Below, piece after piece: positions 34,755-44,433 of a DNA stretch of 64,000 bases. Each line of letters opens with the position of its first letter. The stretch's first letter is position 1. The notes below the pieces were generated by a model. The model ran no database searches. It had not been told where the DNA came from and was given only the letters and a program-made list of their open reading frames with translations. The DNA comes from Alcanivorax sediminis (GTDB taxonomy: Bacteria > Pseudomonadota > Gammaproteobacteria > Pseudomonadales > Alcanivoracaceae), in contig NZ_WIRE01000001.1 of assembly GCF_009601165.1 (NCBI RefSeq), positions 1,364,001 through 1,428,000 on the forward strand, written 5' to 3'. Both the position numbers and the translations under genes were made by a program.

Positions 34755-36409
34755 TGAAAAGTTTGACCGGGCTGGCGACTGAAGAATTCGACTATATCGT
34801 TGTGGGCGCTGGCTCGGCAGGGTGCGCGGTAGCCAATCGTTTGTCCGAGAGTGGCCTCTATTCGGTGTTGCTACTCGAAGCCGGGCCGGAGAGTCGCCGC
34901 AACCCTTTCGTCAACACGCCGCTGGGATTTTTGCAGTTGATGTTCAGTCGCCGTTTCAACTGGCAGTTCTATACCGAGCCACAGCGTCACATGTACGGTC
35001 GTTCGTTGTTCCAGCCGCGGGGCAAGATGCTTGGCGGTTCGAGCGGGATTAACGCCCAGGTCTATATCCGTGGTCACGCCAGGGATTACGACGAGTGGGC
35101 ACGGCAGGGGTGTCACGGTTGGTCATACGCCGAGGTGCTGCCGTATTTTCGTAAGTCAGAACATTACGAGCCTGAGATGGTGCCGGGTACCGCAGGCTTC
35201 CATGGTCAGGATGGGCCTCTCAATGTGGCGGAGCGGCGTTATACAAACCCGTTGAGTACGGCGTTTGTCGAGGCATCAGTACAGGCGGGGTATCGACGCA
35301 ATCGGGACTTCAACGGCCCTGATCAGGAAGGCGTCGGCTATTACTACACCTATCAGAAGGATGGTTCCCGTTGCAGTAATGCGCGTGCTTATCTTGAGCC
35401 TGCTGAGGGTCGATCTAACTTGACCATTCGCAGCGATGCACATGTTACACGCGTGCTGTTTGATGGGACTCGCGCTATTGGTGTCGAGTATCGCCACGCA
35501 AAAAGTTTGGTTAGAGCTCATGCTAGGCGGGAGGTTATCCTATGCGGCGGTGCATTCAACTCGCCACAACTGCTTATGCTGTCAGGTGTCGGCCCCCGCG
35601 AGGAGCTTGCTCGACATGGCATTGAGCTGCGTCGTTCGCTGGAGGGTGTGGGGCGTAATCTTCAAGATCATGTTGACGTTTTTGTGCGGGTCAGATCGCG
35701 AAGCCGGCAGGGAATCTCGATGCATCCGAGCTATTGGTTGAAGGGGGTGTGGGCCTTAATGCAATACCTGAGCGGTCGCCGAGGTGTGCTGTCTAGCAAT
35801 GGCGCTGAGGCAGGCGGATTCATTTGCTCTCAAGCAGAGCTACCGATACCTGATCTGCAATTGCACTTCGGACCAATGCTGTACGCTGATCATGGGCGTG
35901 ACATGAAGATTGCAATGAGTGGCTATGGCTACATTGTAATGATCTATGGGCTCAGGCCCTTGTCCCGGGGCCGCATTGGTTTACACAGTGCTGATCCGCT
36001 CGCTGCACCATTGATTGACCCCAATTACATGGCTGACCCTGCCGATGTCGAACAACTCATTCGTGGTGTTCGGCTTGTTCGTAATATTTTGTCCCAGCGT
36101 GCACTTTATCTTCATCAGGATGTAGAAATTTCACCAGGGCTGGAAATACAGGATGACGCGAGTCTCACCGAGTGGGTGCGCCGTAATGGCGAGTCCGCAT
36201 ACCACCCGGTCGGCACTTGTAAGATGGGGATTGATCATATGGCAGTGGTCGACCCTCGTCTCCGTGTGCGTGGCTTGCAGTCGTTGCGGGTAGTTGATGC
36301 GTCTATCATGCCAACCCTGGTTGGCGGGAATACCAATCAGCCGGCGACCATGATTGGAGAGAAAGGGGCAGACATGATACTTGAGGACGCCGCGGTGGCT
36401 GGAGTTTAG
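34754..36409 (+). CDS. GMC-family alcohol dehydrogenase (AlkJ-like), P450 operon
   Basis: 551 residues from the ATG at 34754, coupled to the P450 stop; longer readings run inside the P450 gene. Rossmann motif IVVGAGSAGCAVANRLSE, GMC signature KMLGGSSGINAQVYIRG (about 96-112), second signature GGAFNSPQLLMLSGVG (about 275-290), catalytic His in YHPVGTCKMG (about 487-496). It should oxidise the alkanol made by the P450 to an aldehyde, passing electrons to ubiquinone at the inner membrane. It is a paralogue of the operon C GMC enzyme. Confidence 0.92.
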   Translation: MKSLTGLATEEFDYIVVGAGSAGCAVANRLSESGLYSVLLLEAGPESRRNPFVNTPLGFLQLMFSRRFNWQFYTEPQRHMYGRSLFQPRGKMLGGSSGINAQVYIRGHARDYDEWARQGCHGWSYAEVLPYFRKSEHYEPEMVPGTAGFHGQDGPLNVAERRYTNPLSTAFVEASVQAGYRRNRDFNGPDQEGVGYYYTYQKDGSRCSNARAYLEPAEGRSNLTIRSDAHVTRVLFDGTRAIGVEYRHAKSLVRAHARREVILCGGAFNSPQLLMLSGVGPREELARHGIELRRSLEGVGRNLQDHVDVFVRVRSRSRQGISMHPSYWLKGVWALMQYLSGRRGVLSSNGAEAGGFICSQAELPIPDLQLHFGPMLYADHGRDMKIAMSGYGYIVMIYGLRPLSRGRIGLHSADPLAAPLIDPNYMADPADVEQLIRGVRLVRNILSQRALYLHQDVEISPGLEIQDDASLTEWVRRNGESAYHPVGTCKMGIDHMAVVDPRLRVRGLQSLRVVDASIMPTLVGGNTNQPATMIGEKGADMILEDAAVAGV

Positions 36410-36506
36410 GCATCATGTGTTTAGCTCGGCTGATGTTGCAAGTTATAGTTATTCATGAAGTTTTTGTGGGTAACTCGGTTTCAGTATGCATAGAAAGAGA
36501 CAGGTT

Positions 36507-37739
36507 ATGATTAACAAAAATAAAGAGGTCACCGTCATTATTGGTGGTGGACACGCAGCAGGAACACTTTTGACCGCCTTGCTGCAAAAAAAATACCCTC
36601 ACAAAGTGGTTATGGTTAGCGAAGAGCAGCACCCTCCCTATCAGCGACCGCCCTTGTCCAAGAATTATCTCGCGGGGGAGGTTGATAAGGCGTCTTTATA
36701 CCTTAAACCGCCTTCAATCTACGAGAATGCGGGGCAGCAATTACAGCTCGGCGTGCGCGTAGAACAGATTAACAGAGACGACAAAAGCCTCATTCTGTCA
36801 GATCAAAGCACTTTAAAGTACGACCAACTGGTCTTGGCCACTGGCTCACATGTCCGCCGTCTTAACGTGCGGGGTTCAGACTTGAAAGGTATTCATTATT
36901 TGCATGGTATCGAGGACACAGATGCCCTGCGTCGTGAGCTAGTACCCGGCAAACGCCTGGTTATCGTGGGGGGCGGGTATATCGGACTTGAAGTGGCTGC
37001 CAGTGCGACTAAGCAAGGTGTTAAAGTTACTGTCTTGGAAGCTGCCGAGCGCTTAATGCAGCGTGTTACTGGGCCAGAGATATCTGAATTTCTCTACGCC
37101 AAACACACGAGTGCAGGAGTCGATGTTCGTCTGGGGGCGGCCGTAATTGGTTTTGAATCAGATGATCAAGGGTGCGTGAATGGTGTGACCTTGGCCGATG
37201 GGGGTAAGGTGTCAGCGGACATCGTTCTCGTTTCGATTGGTGTCATACCAGAAACGGCCTTGGCTGAAAATGCTGGCCTGCTTTGCGATGATGGCGTTGT
37301 CGTCGATGAATTTACCCGCACCGATGACCCAGACATTCTGGCGATAGGAGATTGTACCCGCCATCATAATCTCTTCTTCGACAAAAGGCAGCGTCTTGAA
37401 TCAGTCGCTAACGCTGTTGAGCAAGCTCGTACGGCGGCAGCTACACTTATGAGTGAAGAAAAGCCCTACGATAGCCCTCCCTGGTTCTGGTCGAACCAGT
37501 ATGATGTTCGTTTGCAGATGGTAGGATTGTCCCAAAATCATGACCAGCGTGTACTGCGTGGCAGTATCCTTGACAAGGAATTCGCAGTTTTCTATCTATG
37601 TCTTGGTCATGTTATTGCTGTTGATGCAGTCAATTTTCCAGTTGCATTCATGGTAGGTAAACAGTTGGTTAAACTGCGCAAGAGTGTCAGCGCTGAAGTA
37701 TTGTCTAATCCGAATATCGAACTGAAGTCTTTAATCTGA
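36507..37739 (+). CDS. FAD-dependent ferredoxin reductase of the P450 system
   Basis: 410 residues from the ATG at 36507 (ACAGG upstream); an earlier in-frame start is weaker. Two nucleotide folds: VIIGGGHAAGTLLTALL at the N-terminus for FAD and VIVGGGYIGLEVAASA (about residues 150-165) for NAD(P)H, plus ILAIGDCT (about 276-283). The putidaredoxin/rubredoxin reductase family is clear. It lies 97 bases after the GMC gene and would complete the chain NAD(P)H, reductase, ferredoxin, P450. Confidence 0.92.
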   Translation: MINKNKEVTVIIGGGHAAGTLLTALLQKKYPHKVVMVSEEQHPPYQRPPLSKNYLAGEVDKASLYLKPPSIYENAGQQLQLGVRVEQINRDDKSLILSDQSTLKYDQLVLATGSHVRRLNVRGSDLKGIHYLHGIEDTDALRRELVPGKRLVIVGGGYIGLEVAASATKQGVKVTVLEAAERLMQRVTGPEISEFLYAKHTSAGVDVRLGAAVIGFESDDQGCVNGVTLADGGKVSADIVLVSIGVIPETALAENAGLLCDDGVVVDEFTRTDDPDILAIGDCTRHHNLFFDKRQRLESVANAVEQARTAAATLMSEEKPYDSPPWFWSNQYDVRLQMVGLSQNHDQRVLRGSILDKEFAVFYLCLGHVIAVDAVNFPVAFMVGKQLVKLRKSVSAEVLSNPNIELKSLI

Positions 37740-37925
37740 AGCACTGCAAGAATTGCTATCTCCAATAGTCTCGATGACGACTTGTGTCAACGGAAACCGT
37801 ATCCGGTACCGAAGGTCGATCTGAGCAATCAAGTGGCGTGGACATGGTCGATATACAGCTTTATTCGTTGGGTGTTTACGACAACGTAGCTATGTGTAGA
37901 GATGCCGCAAGCCCAAGTGGGGAGG

Positions 37926-38591
37926 TCAAGCATCGCTCAGCGGTAGTTCCCACTTGGGCGGGTAAGGCGGTGGGTCGTTTACATCTGCACGGGCTCGCAG
38001 ATGAACGGCGAGCATGTTGCACCAGACTTTGAGATAGCGGTCAAAGAGCGTTTTGTCGGCAACGATGTGCAAATCCTGCGCCATGCCGCGCAACAGCCAT
38101 TGCGTCAACATCATCATCGAGCGCACATCGGTGTCTTCACTAATGGCCTCCAGATAATGGTCTGCCGCGTTACCGACGATGAAGTAATTGGAAGTCCAGA
38201 CACGTTGCAAAATGGATGCAAGCTCAGGGTCATGTTGGCTGGCTGTCAATAGTTGCATCAACGGGATAAATTCCGGCTGATCGAAAACATTCTTCCATGC
38301 ACCAAAGATAAGGGCTTCTAGTCGATCTTCAGATCCATGGAGTTTGGCGATGGCTTTACCCAGCTGAATATAGTGCTGGCGAATTAAATGCTCAGCTGCC
38401 GCAGCGATCATGTCTGCTTTACTAGAGAAATGGTGTAGTGGGGCGCCCCTAGATACGCCAGCGATGTTGATAATGCGACTGACGGTGGTGCCAGCGAATC
38501 CATCCTTCTCTAGACAGGTGAGCACTGCCTGAATGATGCGTTCCCGCATGGCGTCGCTACGTTGTTCCTGGGTGCGTCGTTGAGCATTCAT
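37926..38591 (-). CDS. TetR-family regulator divergent from the beta-oxidation cassette
   Basis: 221 residues. Helix-turn-helix at FAGTTVSRIINIAGVSRGA followed by LHHFSSKADMIAAAAEH (about residues 27-62). It is divergent from the acyl-CoA dehydrogenase at 38753 across a 161-base gap, so control of that operon is likely. The gap contains ACGTACGT (38691-38698), a small palindrome within a plausible promoter (TTGAAC ... TATAAA), which is a possible operator. The regulator is not closely similar to the TetR at 31176. Confidence 0.88.
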   Translation of the reverse strand: MNAQRRTQEQRSDAMRERIIQAVLTCLEKDGFAGTTVSRIINIAGVSRGAPLHHFSSKADMIAAAAEHLIRQHYIQLGKAIAKLHGSEDRLEALIFGAWKNVFDQPEFIPLMQLLTASQHDPELASILQRVWTSNYFIVGNAADHYLEAISEDTDVRSMMMLTQWLLRGMAQDLHIVADKTLFDRYLKVWCNMLAVHLRARADVNDPPPYPPKWELPLSDA

Positions 38592-38686
38592 CGCGTTCTC
38601 TGTCTATTACTGAGCATGGTCACTGGGATGCAGAGGCCTGATTCTAAATGATAAATGGATTGTAGCGTAGCTCGCCAATAAACAAG

Positions 38687-38714
38687 TTGAACGTACGTAT
38701 TGTAAGTTATAAAG
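38687..38714 (+). promoter_or_regulatory. Possible promoter/operator of the beta-oxidation operon
   Basis: TTGAAC (38687-38692) followed 15 bases later by TATAAA; the palindrome ACGTACGT (38691-38698) overlaps the -35. The spacing is short, so this is tentative. Confidence 0.35.
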
Positions 38715-38752
38715 TCTTGCCATTGTTCCTGAATCAACGTTGGAAGCCTGTA

Positions 38753-39928
38753 ATGAGTGATGTGCATGTACCGGCGGCTGTATCGCCGATGATCCCCCGT
38801 ACTCTCTTCAATGAAGACCATGAGGCGTTCCGCGCCACAGCAAGGCGTTTCTTCGAGACTGAAATCGCCCCTTACCACGAGAAGTGGGAGGAGCAGCAAC
38901 ATATTGATCGTGAACTGTGGAACAAGGCGGGGGAGCTGGGGCTGCTGTGTCCAACGATGCCTGAAGAGTACGGCGGCTGCGGCGTTGACCGTCTCTATTC
39001 GATGATACTGATGGAGGAGCAGGCGAGGGTGGGGGATTCGGCCAGCGGCTTTGCCCTGCACTCGGACATTGTTGCCAACTACATCAACAACTTTGGTTCC
39101 CATGAACAGAAAAGCCAGTGGCTGCCCAAAATGGCCACCGGTGAAGCGGTCACTGCCGTGGCCATGACCGAGCCGGGTACCGGTTCCGATCTTCAACGTA
39201 TCAAGACCACGGCCACCCTTGAGGGCGATCACTACGTGGTAAATGGCTCGAAAATCTTTATCACCAACGGTTACCTCTGTGACATGGCGGTGGTGGCGGT
39301 GCGTACCGGGCCGGCTGAGCTGGGTGCACAAAGTGTGTCCCTGATGATTATTGAGGCGGATCGCGAGGGCTTCTCCAAGGGCAAGCCGCTGAAGAAAGTC
39401 GGCATGCGCGGGCAGGACACCTGCGAGTTGTTCTTCGACAACGTCAAGGTGCCCAAGGAAAACCTGCTGGGTGCCGAGGGCATGGGTTTCATTGCCTTGA
39501 TGAAGGAGCTGGCCTGGGAGCGGATGATGATCGCCATCATCTGTTCGTCGGCTGCCGAGCATGCGCTGGCAACCACCGTGGAATATGTGAAACAGCGCCA
39601 GGCGTTTGGCAAGCCGGTGGCGGCATTCCAGAACACCCGCTTTGAATTGGCCGAGATGCGTTCTGAAATCCAGATTGCACGGGTTTATGTTGATCGCTGT
39701 ATGGAGCTGGTGGTGAAGAATTCCCTGTCGCCCGAGGCTGCCTGTGCGGCCAAGTACTGGGTATCCGATTTGCTCAGCAAGGTGGTTGACCGCTGTGTGC
39801 AACTGCATGGTGGCTATGGCTACATGCTCGAGTATCCGATCGCCCGAGCCTACATCGACACCCGTGCCAACCGCATCTACGGCGGCACCAACGAAATCAT
39901 GAAAGAACTTATTTCACGCTCTATCTGA
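38753..39928 (+). CDS. Acyl-CoA dehydrogenase of the long-chain/isovaleryl type
   Basis: 391 residues from the ATG at 38753, after TGGAAG; a TTG 22 codons earlier lies in the promoter. MTEPGTGSDLQRIKT (near residue 138) and YGGTNEIMKELISRSI (C-terminus) mark the family. The catalytic Glu is at residue 256 in LAWERMM, as in LCAD and isovaleryl-CoA dehydrogenase, whereas the MCAD position is Gly. It performs the first step of beta-oxidation and hands electrons to ETF. It is the first gene of a three-gene operon with the multifunctional enzyme and the thiolase. Confidence 0.92.
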   Translation: MSDVHVPAAVSPMIPRTLFNEDHEAFRATARRFFETEIAPYHEKWEEQQHIDRELWNKAGELGLLCPTMPEEYGGCGVDRLYSMILMEEQARVGDSASGFALHSDIVANYINNFGSHEQKSQWLPKMATGEAVTAVAMTEPGTGSDLQRIKTTATLEGDHYVVNGSKIFITNGYLCDMAVVAVRTGPAELGAQSVSLMIIEADREGFSKGKPLKKVGMRGQDTCELFFDNVKVPKENLLGAEGMGFIALMKELAWERMMIAIICSSAAEHALATTVEYVKQRQAFGKPVAAFQNTRFELAEMRSEIQIARVYVDRCMELVVKNSLSPEAACAAKYWVSDLLSKVVDRCVQLHGGYGYMLEYPIARAYIDTRANRIYGGTNEIMKELISRSI

Positions 39929-39982
39929 GGATTCTCGACCCTGCACGGCATGTGTGCCCTGTATTGAAAAGAGGAAAGTATC

Positions 39983-42970
39983 ATGGCAGAACTTCGTTTT
40001 GATGATCGTGTAGCCATTGTCACCGGTGCCGGGGGCGGGCTGGGCCGGCAGCATGCCCTGACCCTGGCCGCGCGTGGCTGCAAGGTGGTGGTTAACGACC
40101 TGGGTGGCAGCGCCCACGGTGATGGCAAGTCGTCGTCTGCCGCAGACAAGGTGGTGGATGAGATCCGGGCCATGGGAGGGGAGGCGGTTGCCAACTATGA
40201 CTCGGTGGAAAACGGCGAGTCGATAGTACAAACCGCGTTGGATAGCTTCGGCACTGTGGACATCGTGGTCAACAATGCCGGCATCCTGCGTGACGTCAGT
40301 TTTGCCAAGATGTCGAAGCAGGACTGGGACTTGGTGTTGAAAGTCCATCTGGAAGGTTCCATGAGCGTCACCCATGCGGCTTGGCCGATCATGCGTGAGA
40401 AGGGCTATGGCCGCATCATCATGACGACCTCGGCAGCCGGCCTCTACGGTAACTTTGGTCAGGCCAACTACTGTGCTGCCAAGTTGGGTCTGGCCGGGCT
40501 GGCCAACTGTCTGGCGGAGGAAGGTCGCAGCAAAAACATTCATGTGAATACCATTGCGCCGATTGCGGCCTCGCGGCTGACTGAAACCATCATGCCGCCG
40601 AATTTGCTGGAAAACCTCAAGCCAGAAGCGGTCAGTCCGCTGGTGGCCTGGTTGTGCCATGAAAAGTGCGAAGAAACCAAGGGTATCTTCGAAGTGGGTG
40701 CCGGCTTCATCAGCAAGTTGCGCTGGGAACGTAGCCAGGGAAATAGCTTCCCCCTTGGCAAGGCCTTCAGTGTTGATGATGTAGCGCGTCGTTGGGACAA
40801 GATCACCGACTTTACCGATGCGGAGCATCCATCCAATGTCAACGAATCCTTCTCGCCGATTCTCGACAACATCAACAACCCGTCACTGGGCGGCAACGAA
40901 TTCATCGATCTGGATGTGGCCAGCAAGGAAAGCCTCGAGCTGGAATCGTCCTATGATGAAAATGACCTGTCGTTGTATGCCCTAAGTGTGGGCGCCGCAC
41001 GTGATCCGCTCGACAAGGATGAACTGAAGTTCGTCTACGAGCTGGGTGGCAATTTCCAGGCGTTGCCCACCTATGGCGTCATGCCACAGATCGGCGCGAT
41101 GCTAAAGGCAGCAAAAGAAGGCGCGCTGGCTCTGCCAGGGATGAACTTTGGCTTCGACCGGTTGCTGCATGGCGAGCAATACACCGAAATCAAACGGCCG
41201 CTGCCGCCGCACGCCAAGCTGAAGCACACCTTCAAATTCAAGAAGGCATTGGACAAGGATCCGAATGCGGTAGTTACCTTTGCTATTACCTCCACCGACG
41301 AAAACGGTAACGAGGTGGCCTATAACGAGATGACCTCGTTCGTGAAAGACGCCGGCGGCTGGGGCGGTGAGCGGGGCGATTCCGGCGAGATCAATGTGCC
41401 GCCCGCACGTGAACCGGATGCGGTGATCGAAGAGAAAACCGACGCCAACCAGACGCTGCTGTATCGCCTGTGCGGTGACTGGAATCCGCTGCACGCCGAC
41501 CCGGCGTTTGCCAGGGCGTTCGGTTATGACAAGCCGATCCTGCATGGGCTGTGTACCTTCGGTTATGCCGGACGCCATGTCATCAAGGCGTTCAGCAATA
41601 ACGATGGCCGTTATTTCAAGAGCATCAAGGTGCGCTTTGCCAAGACGGTCTTCCCGGGTGAAACCCTGGAAACCCGCATGTGGAAGGAATCCGATAACCG
41701 TATCGTCTTCGAAACCTGGGTGAAAGAGCGTAACGAGGTGGTGCTGAAGAATGCCGCCATCGAGTTGTTCTCGGAGATTCCGGCAGAAGCGCCGGTGCCG
41801 GAACAGGTGTCCGCCGAGGAAGTGTCTGCGCCGCAGGTGGAGCAGGCGGTGACGCCTGACGATGTGTTCGCGGCGGTGGCGACCTACATCAAGCAGAAAC
41901 CGGAACTGGTTGATCAGACCGGTACCAGCTTCCAGTTCGAGTTCAGCAATCCGGATCAGCAGTTCTTTATTGATCTGAAAAATGCACCAGGCGCGGCAGG
42001 GCCTGGCACGATCGACAAACCGGACGTGACTCTGGCGCTGGACAGCGAGCATCTGGCGACCGTGTTTGGTGGCGATCTTGCGGCGGTGCAGAAACTGTTC
42101 TTCGGTGGCGAGCTGAAAATTTCCGGCAACGTGATGGCGTCCAACAAGTTGACCGTGTTGCAGGACATGGACCCGAAACTGGCCGAGCAGGCGCGTGACA
42201 AGCGCGTGGCTGACGGTGGTGGTTCACAAGCTGTCGCAGTACCGGTCGAATCGCAGGAGCCGATCATGGCGGATGTGTTCAGTGCCATCGGCCACTTCAT
42301 CGCTGACAACCCGGATCTGATCGAGAAGGCCGCTACCAGCTTCCAGTTTGCGTTCAGCAACCCGGATCAGGATTTCTATATTGATCTGAAAAACGCACCG
42401 GGTACCGCCGGGGCGGGCCAGCTGGACAAGGCGGATGTGACGCTGGAGTTGGACAGCAAACATGCCCCGACCCTGTTTGGCGGTGATCTGGCTGCGGTAC
42501 AGAAACTGTTTTTTGGTGGCGATCTGAAGATCGGAGGTAACGTGATGGCCTCCAACAAGCTCACCGTGTTGCAGGACATGGACCCTAAGCTGGTGGAGCA
42601 GGCACGCGACAAGCGATTGGCCTCCGGCCAGCCGGATAGCGCTACCGCACAACCGAAAAAGCAGAAAGCACCGCAGGCGGAGAAAGTGCTGCCGGAGCTG
42701 GCGGAAAAACTGTCGGCCATTGGTGGACAGGGTGGTGTGTTGCAGATCAAGGTGCAGAGCCCAGACAGTGCCTGGTTTATCGATCTATCCGCCTCGTCGC
42801 CCGGCATCGTCAGCGGCGAGAAGGACGCGGCGGCGTTGATCACGCTGGACGACAGCAAGCTTGCCGACCTGATTGCCGGCAAGGTGGCCTTGAGCACCTT
42901 GTACCAGAAGGGCGACATGCGCGTCGACGGTGACCTGGCGCTGGTGCGCAAACTTGAACAAATCCTGTAA
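39983..42970 (+). CDS. MFE-2-like multifunctional enzyme: SDR - MaoC hydratase - three SCP2 domains
   Basis: 995 residues, start after GAGGAAAG. Domains in order: SDR dehydrogenase (1 to about 300; VTGAGGGLG at 13-21, Ser150, Tyr163, Lys167); a linker and first hotdog (about 310-460); MaoC-type hydratase 2 (about 470-610; CGDWNPLHAD and the following PILHG); then SCP2 sterol-carrier domains at about 625-745, 760-880 and 900-995. SCP2 domains one and two are close repeats (both contain GGDLAAVQKLFFGG and SNKLTVLQDMDPKL). The layout resembles peroxisomal MFE-2, which hydrates enoyl-CoA and oxidises the (R)-3-hydroxyacyl-CoA, with SCP2 at the C-terminus. Three SCP2 copies are unusual. Confidence 0.92.
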   Translation: MAELRFDDRVAIVTGAGGGLGRQHALTLAARGCKVVVNDLGGSAHGDGKSSSAADKVVDEIRAMGGEAVANYDSVENGESIVQTALDSFGTVDIVVNNAGILRDVSFAKMSKQDWDLVLKVHLEGSMSVTHAAWPIMREKGYGRIIMTTSAAGLYGNFGQANYCAAKLGLAGLANCLAEEGRSKNIHVNTIAPIAASRLTETIMPPNLLENLKPEAVSPLVAWLCHEKCEETKGIFEVGAGFISKLRWERSQGNSFPLGKAFSVDDVARRWDKITDFTDAEHPSNVNESFSPILDNINNPSLGGNEFIDLDVASKESLELESSYDENDLSLYALSVGAARDPLDKDELKFVYELGGNFQALPTYGVMPQIGAMLKAAKEGALALPGMNFGFDRLLHGEQYTEIKRPLPPHAKLKHTFKFKKALDKDPNAVVTFAITSTDENGNEVAYNEMTSFVKDAGGWGGERGDSGEINVPPAREPDAVIEEKTDANQTLLYRLCGDWNPLHADPAFARAFGYDKPILHGLCTFGYAGRHVIKAFSNNDGRYFKSIKVRFAKTVFPGETLETRMWKESDNRIVFETWVKERNEVVLKNAAIELFSEIPAEAPVPEQVSAEEVSAPQVEQAVTPDDVFAAVATYIKQKPELVDQTGTSFQFEFSNPDQQFFIDLKNAPGAAGPGTIDKPDVTLALDSEHLATVFGGDLAAVQKLFFGGELKISGNVMASNKLTVLQDMDPKLAEQARDKRVADGGGSQAVAVPVESQEPIMADVFSAIGHFIADNPDLIEKAATSFQFAFSNPDQDFYIDLKNAPGTAGAGQLDKADVTLELDSKHAPTLFGGDLAAVQKLFFGGDLKIGGNVMASNKLTVLQDMDPKLVEQARDKRLASGQPDSATAQPKKQKAPQAEKVLPELAEKLSAIGGQGGVLQIKVQSPDSAWFIDLSASSPGIVSGEKDAAALITLDDSKLADLIAGKVALSTLYQKGDMRVDGDLALVRKLEQIL

Positions 42971-42993
42971 CGCCATAATTCGGAGAACAGAGA

Positions 42994-44175
42994 ATGAAAC
43001 GTAGAGTGAATGTGATCGGTGTCGGGATGACCAAGTTTGCCAAGCCCGGTGCCAGCGATGATTACCATGTGATGGCAAAAGCGGCTGGCCTCGCCGCAAT
43101 GAAGGATGCCGGCATCCAGTACAGCGATGTTGAGCAGGCGTTCTGTGGTTATGTCTACGGCGATTCCACCTGTGGTCAGCGTGCCGTGTATGAACTGGGC
43201 TTGACCGGCATTCCCGTGGTCAATGTGAACAACAATTGTTCCACCGGTTCGTCGGCCCTGTTCCTGGCGCGCCAGGCCATCGAAGGCGGTTTGGCTGAAT
43301 GTGTCATCGCCCTGGGTTTTGAAAAAATGGAGCGCGGCGCGCTTGGTGCTAAGTTCAATGATCGCGAGAACCCCATGAGCCAGCATGCGCAGGTGATGAT
43401 GGATACGCAGGGCTTCAATCAGGCGCCGCCGGCGGCACAGATGTTCGGTGGCGCAGGGCGTGAATACCGCTGGAAGTACGGCACCAAACGGGAAACCTTC
43501 GGCAAGATTGCCGAGAAGGCGCGTCAGCATGCCGCCAACAATCCTTACGCACTGTTCAATCAGGTGCTGTCGCTGGAAGAGATCATGGCGTCAGACGAGG
43601 TGTTTGATCCGCTCACCCGTTTCCAATGCTGCCCGCCCACCTGTGGTGCCGGCGCCGCGATTCTGTGTTCGGACGAGTTCGCCAAGAAGCATGGCATTGC
43701 TAACCCGGTGTATATCGCCGCCCAGGCGATGACCACGGATTTCGCCAGCAGCTTTGATGAAAAATCCATGATCAAGATGGTCGGTTACGACATGACCCGT
43801 TCCGCCGCCGACAGCGTGTACGAGCAGGCCGGTATCGGCCCGCAAGACATCAATGTGGTCGAGTTGCACGACTGCTTTACCGCCAATGAGCTGCTCACCT
43901 ATGAAGGTCTGGGTCTGTGCCGGGAAGGCGGCGCGGAGAAATTTATCTGGGATGGCGACAACACTTATGGAGGCAAGTTCGTGACCAATCCGTCCGGTGG
44001 CTTGCTGTCCAAGGGGCACCCGCTGGGGGCTACAGGTCTGGCGCAATGTGCCGAACTGGTGTGGCAGTTGCGTGGCCAAGCAGAAAAGCGACAGGTCGAG
44101 GGAGCTCGGGTAGCCTTGCAGCACAACCTTGGTCTGGGGGGGGCCTGTGTAGTGACCCTGTACCGCAACGATTGA
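42994..44175 (+). CDS. SCPx-type thiolase (lipid-transfer protein family)
   Basis: 393 residues. Thiolase fold with the nucleophilic Cys in [11 protein letters not shown] (about residues 80-90) and the C-terminal [10 protein letters not shown] (about 345-354). It belongs to the SCP-x/lipid-transfer thiolase branch; the peroxisomal counterpart carries an SCP2 domain of its own, whereas here the SCP2 domains sit on the enzyme encoded just upstream. It cleaves 3-ketoacyl-CoA, in eukaryotes often with 2-methyl branches or sterol side chains, so branched substrates such as pristane-derived acids are possible. It starts 23 bases after the multifunctional enzyme. Confidence 0.88.
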   Translation: MKRRVNVIGVGMTKFAKPGASDDYHVMAKAAGLAAMKDAGIQYSDVEQAFCGYVYGDSTCGQRAVYELGLTGIPVVNVNNNCSTGSSALFLARQAIEGGLAECVIALGFEKMERGALGAKFNDRENPMSQHAQVMMDTQGFNQAPPAAQMFGGAGREYRWKYGTKRETFGKIAEKARQHAANNPYALFNQVLSLEEIMASDEVFDPLTRFQCCPPTCGAGAAILCSDEFAKKHGIANPVYIAAQAMTTDFASSFDEKSMIKMVGYDMTRSAADSVYEQAGIGPQDINVVELHDCFTANELLTYEGLGLCREGGAEKFIWDGDNTYGGKFVTNPSGGLLSKGHPLGATGLAQCAELVWQLRGQAEKRQVEGARVALQHNLGLGGACVVTLYRND

Positions 44176-44433
44176 GCCGTTACATGCAAGGGATGGGCTG
44201 GCTGCGCTTCTGATCGGGATGTTGACCAAATAGGGCGGTATCTTAGACGGGCTAGGACGCTTTTGGATGCCTGGGGACTATGCTCAATGACTTGCTTTGC
44301 AGGCCTGCGTTATGCTGCCGCCCACGAAGGGTTAGGGTTCCATTTTTTTGCGATTTTTCGGCTGAAAGTCTGTGTTGTTACTTGCACCCGGTGATTTCGA
44401 GCTACGGGTGTTTGGTAAAGATCGGAGTGGCGA

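Noticed and set aside
36410..36506. A fifth copy of the 20-bp operator before the ferredoxin reductase
   Set aside because: No TTGGTTG or ACCAAAT word occurs in this gap or in the AraC-ferredoxin gap; the P450 operon seems outside the TetR regulon.
37784..38032. 82-codon plus frame between the ferredoxin reductase and the TetR gene
   Set aside because: It overlaps the convergent TetR gene by more than 100 bases and resembles no known protein.
38588..39808. 406-codon minus-strand frame opposite the acyl-CoA dehydrogenase
   Set aside because: It is antisense to a clear ACAD gene in GC-rich DNA, is rich in His/Gln/Leu as expected for a shadow frame, and has no recognisable motif.
41102..43530. 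Long minus-strand frames (316, 142 and 384 codons) opposite the multifunctional enzyme and thiolase
   Set aside because: They mirror the coding periodicity of the plus-strand genes, have no ribosome sites and no family features. The repeated segments in them only reflect the SCP2 duplication.
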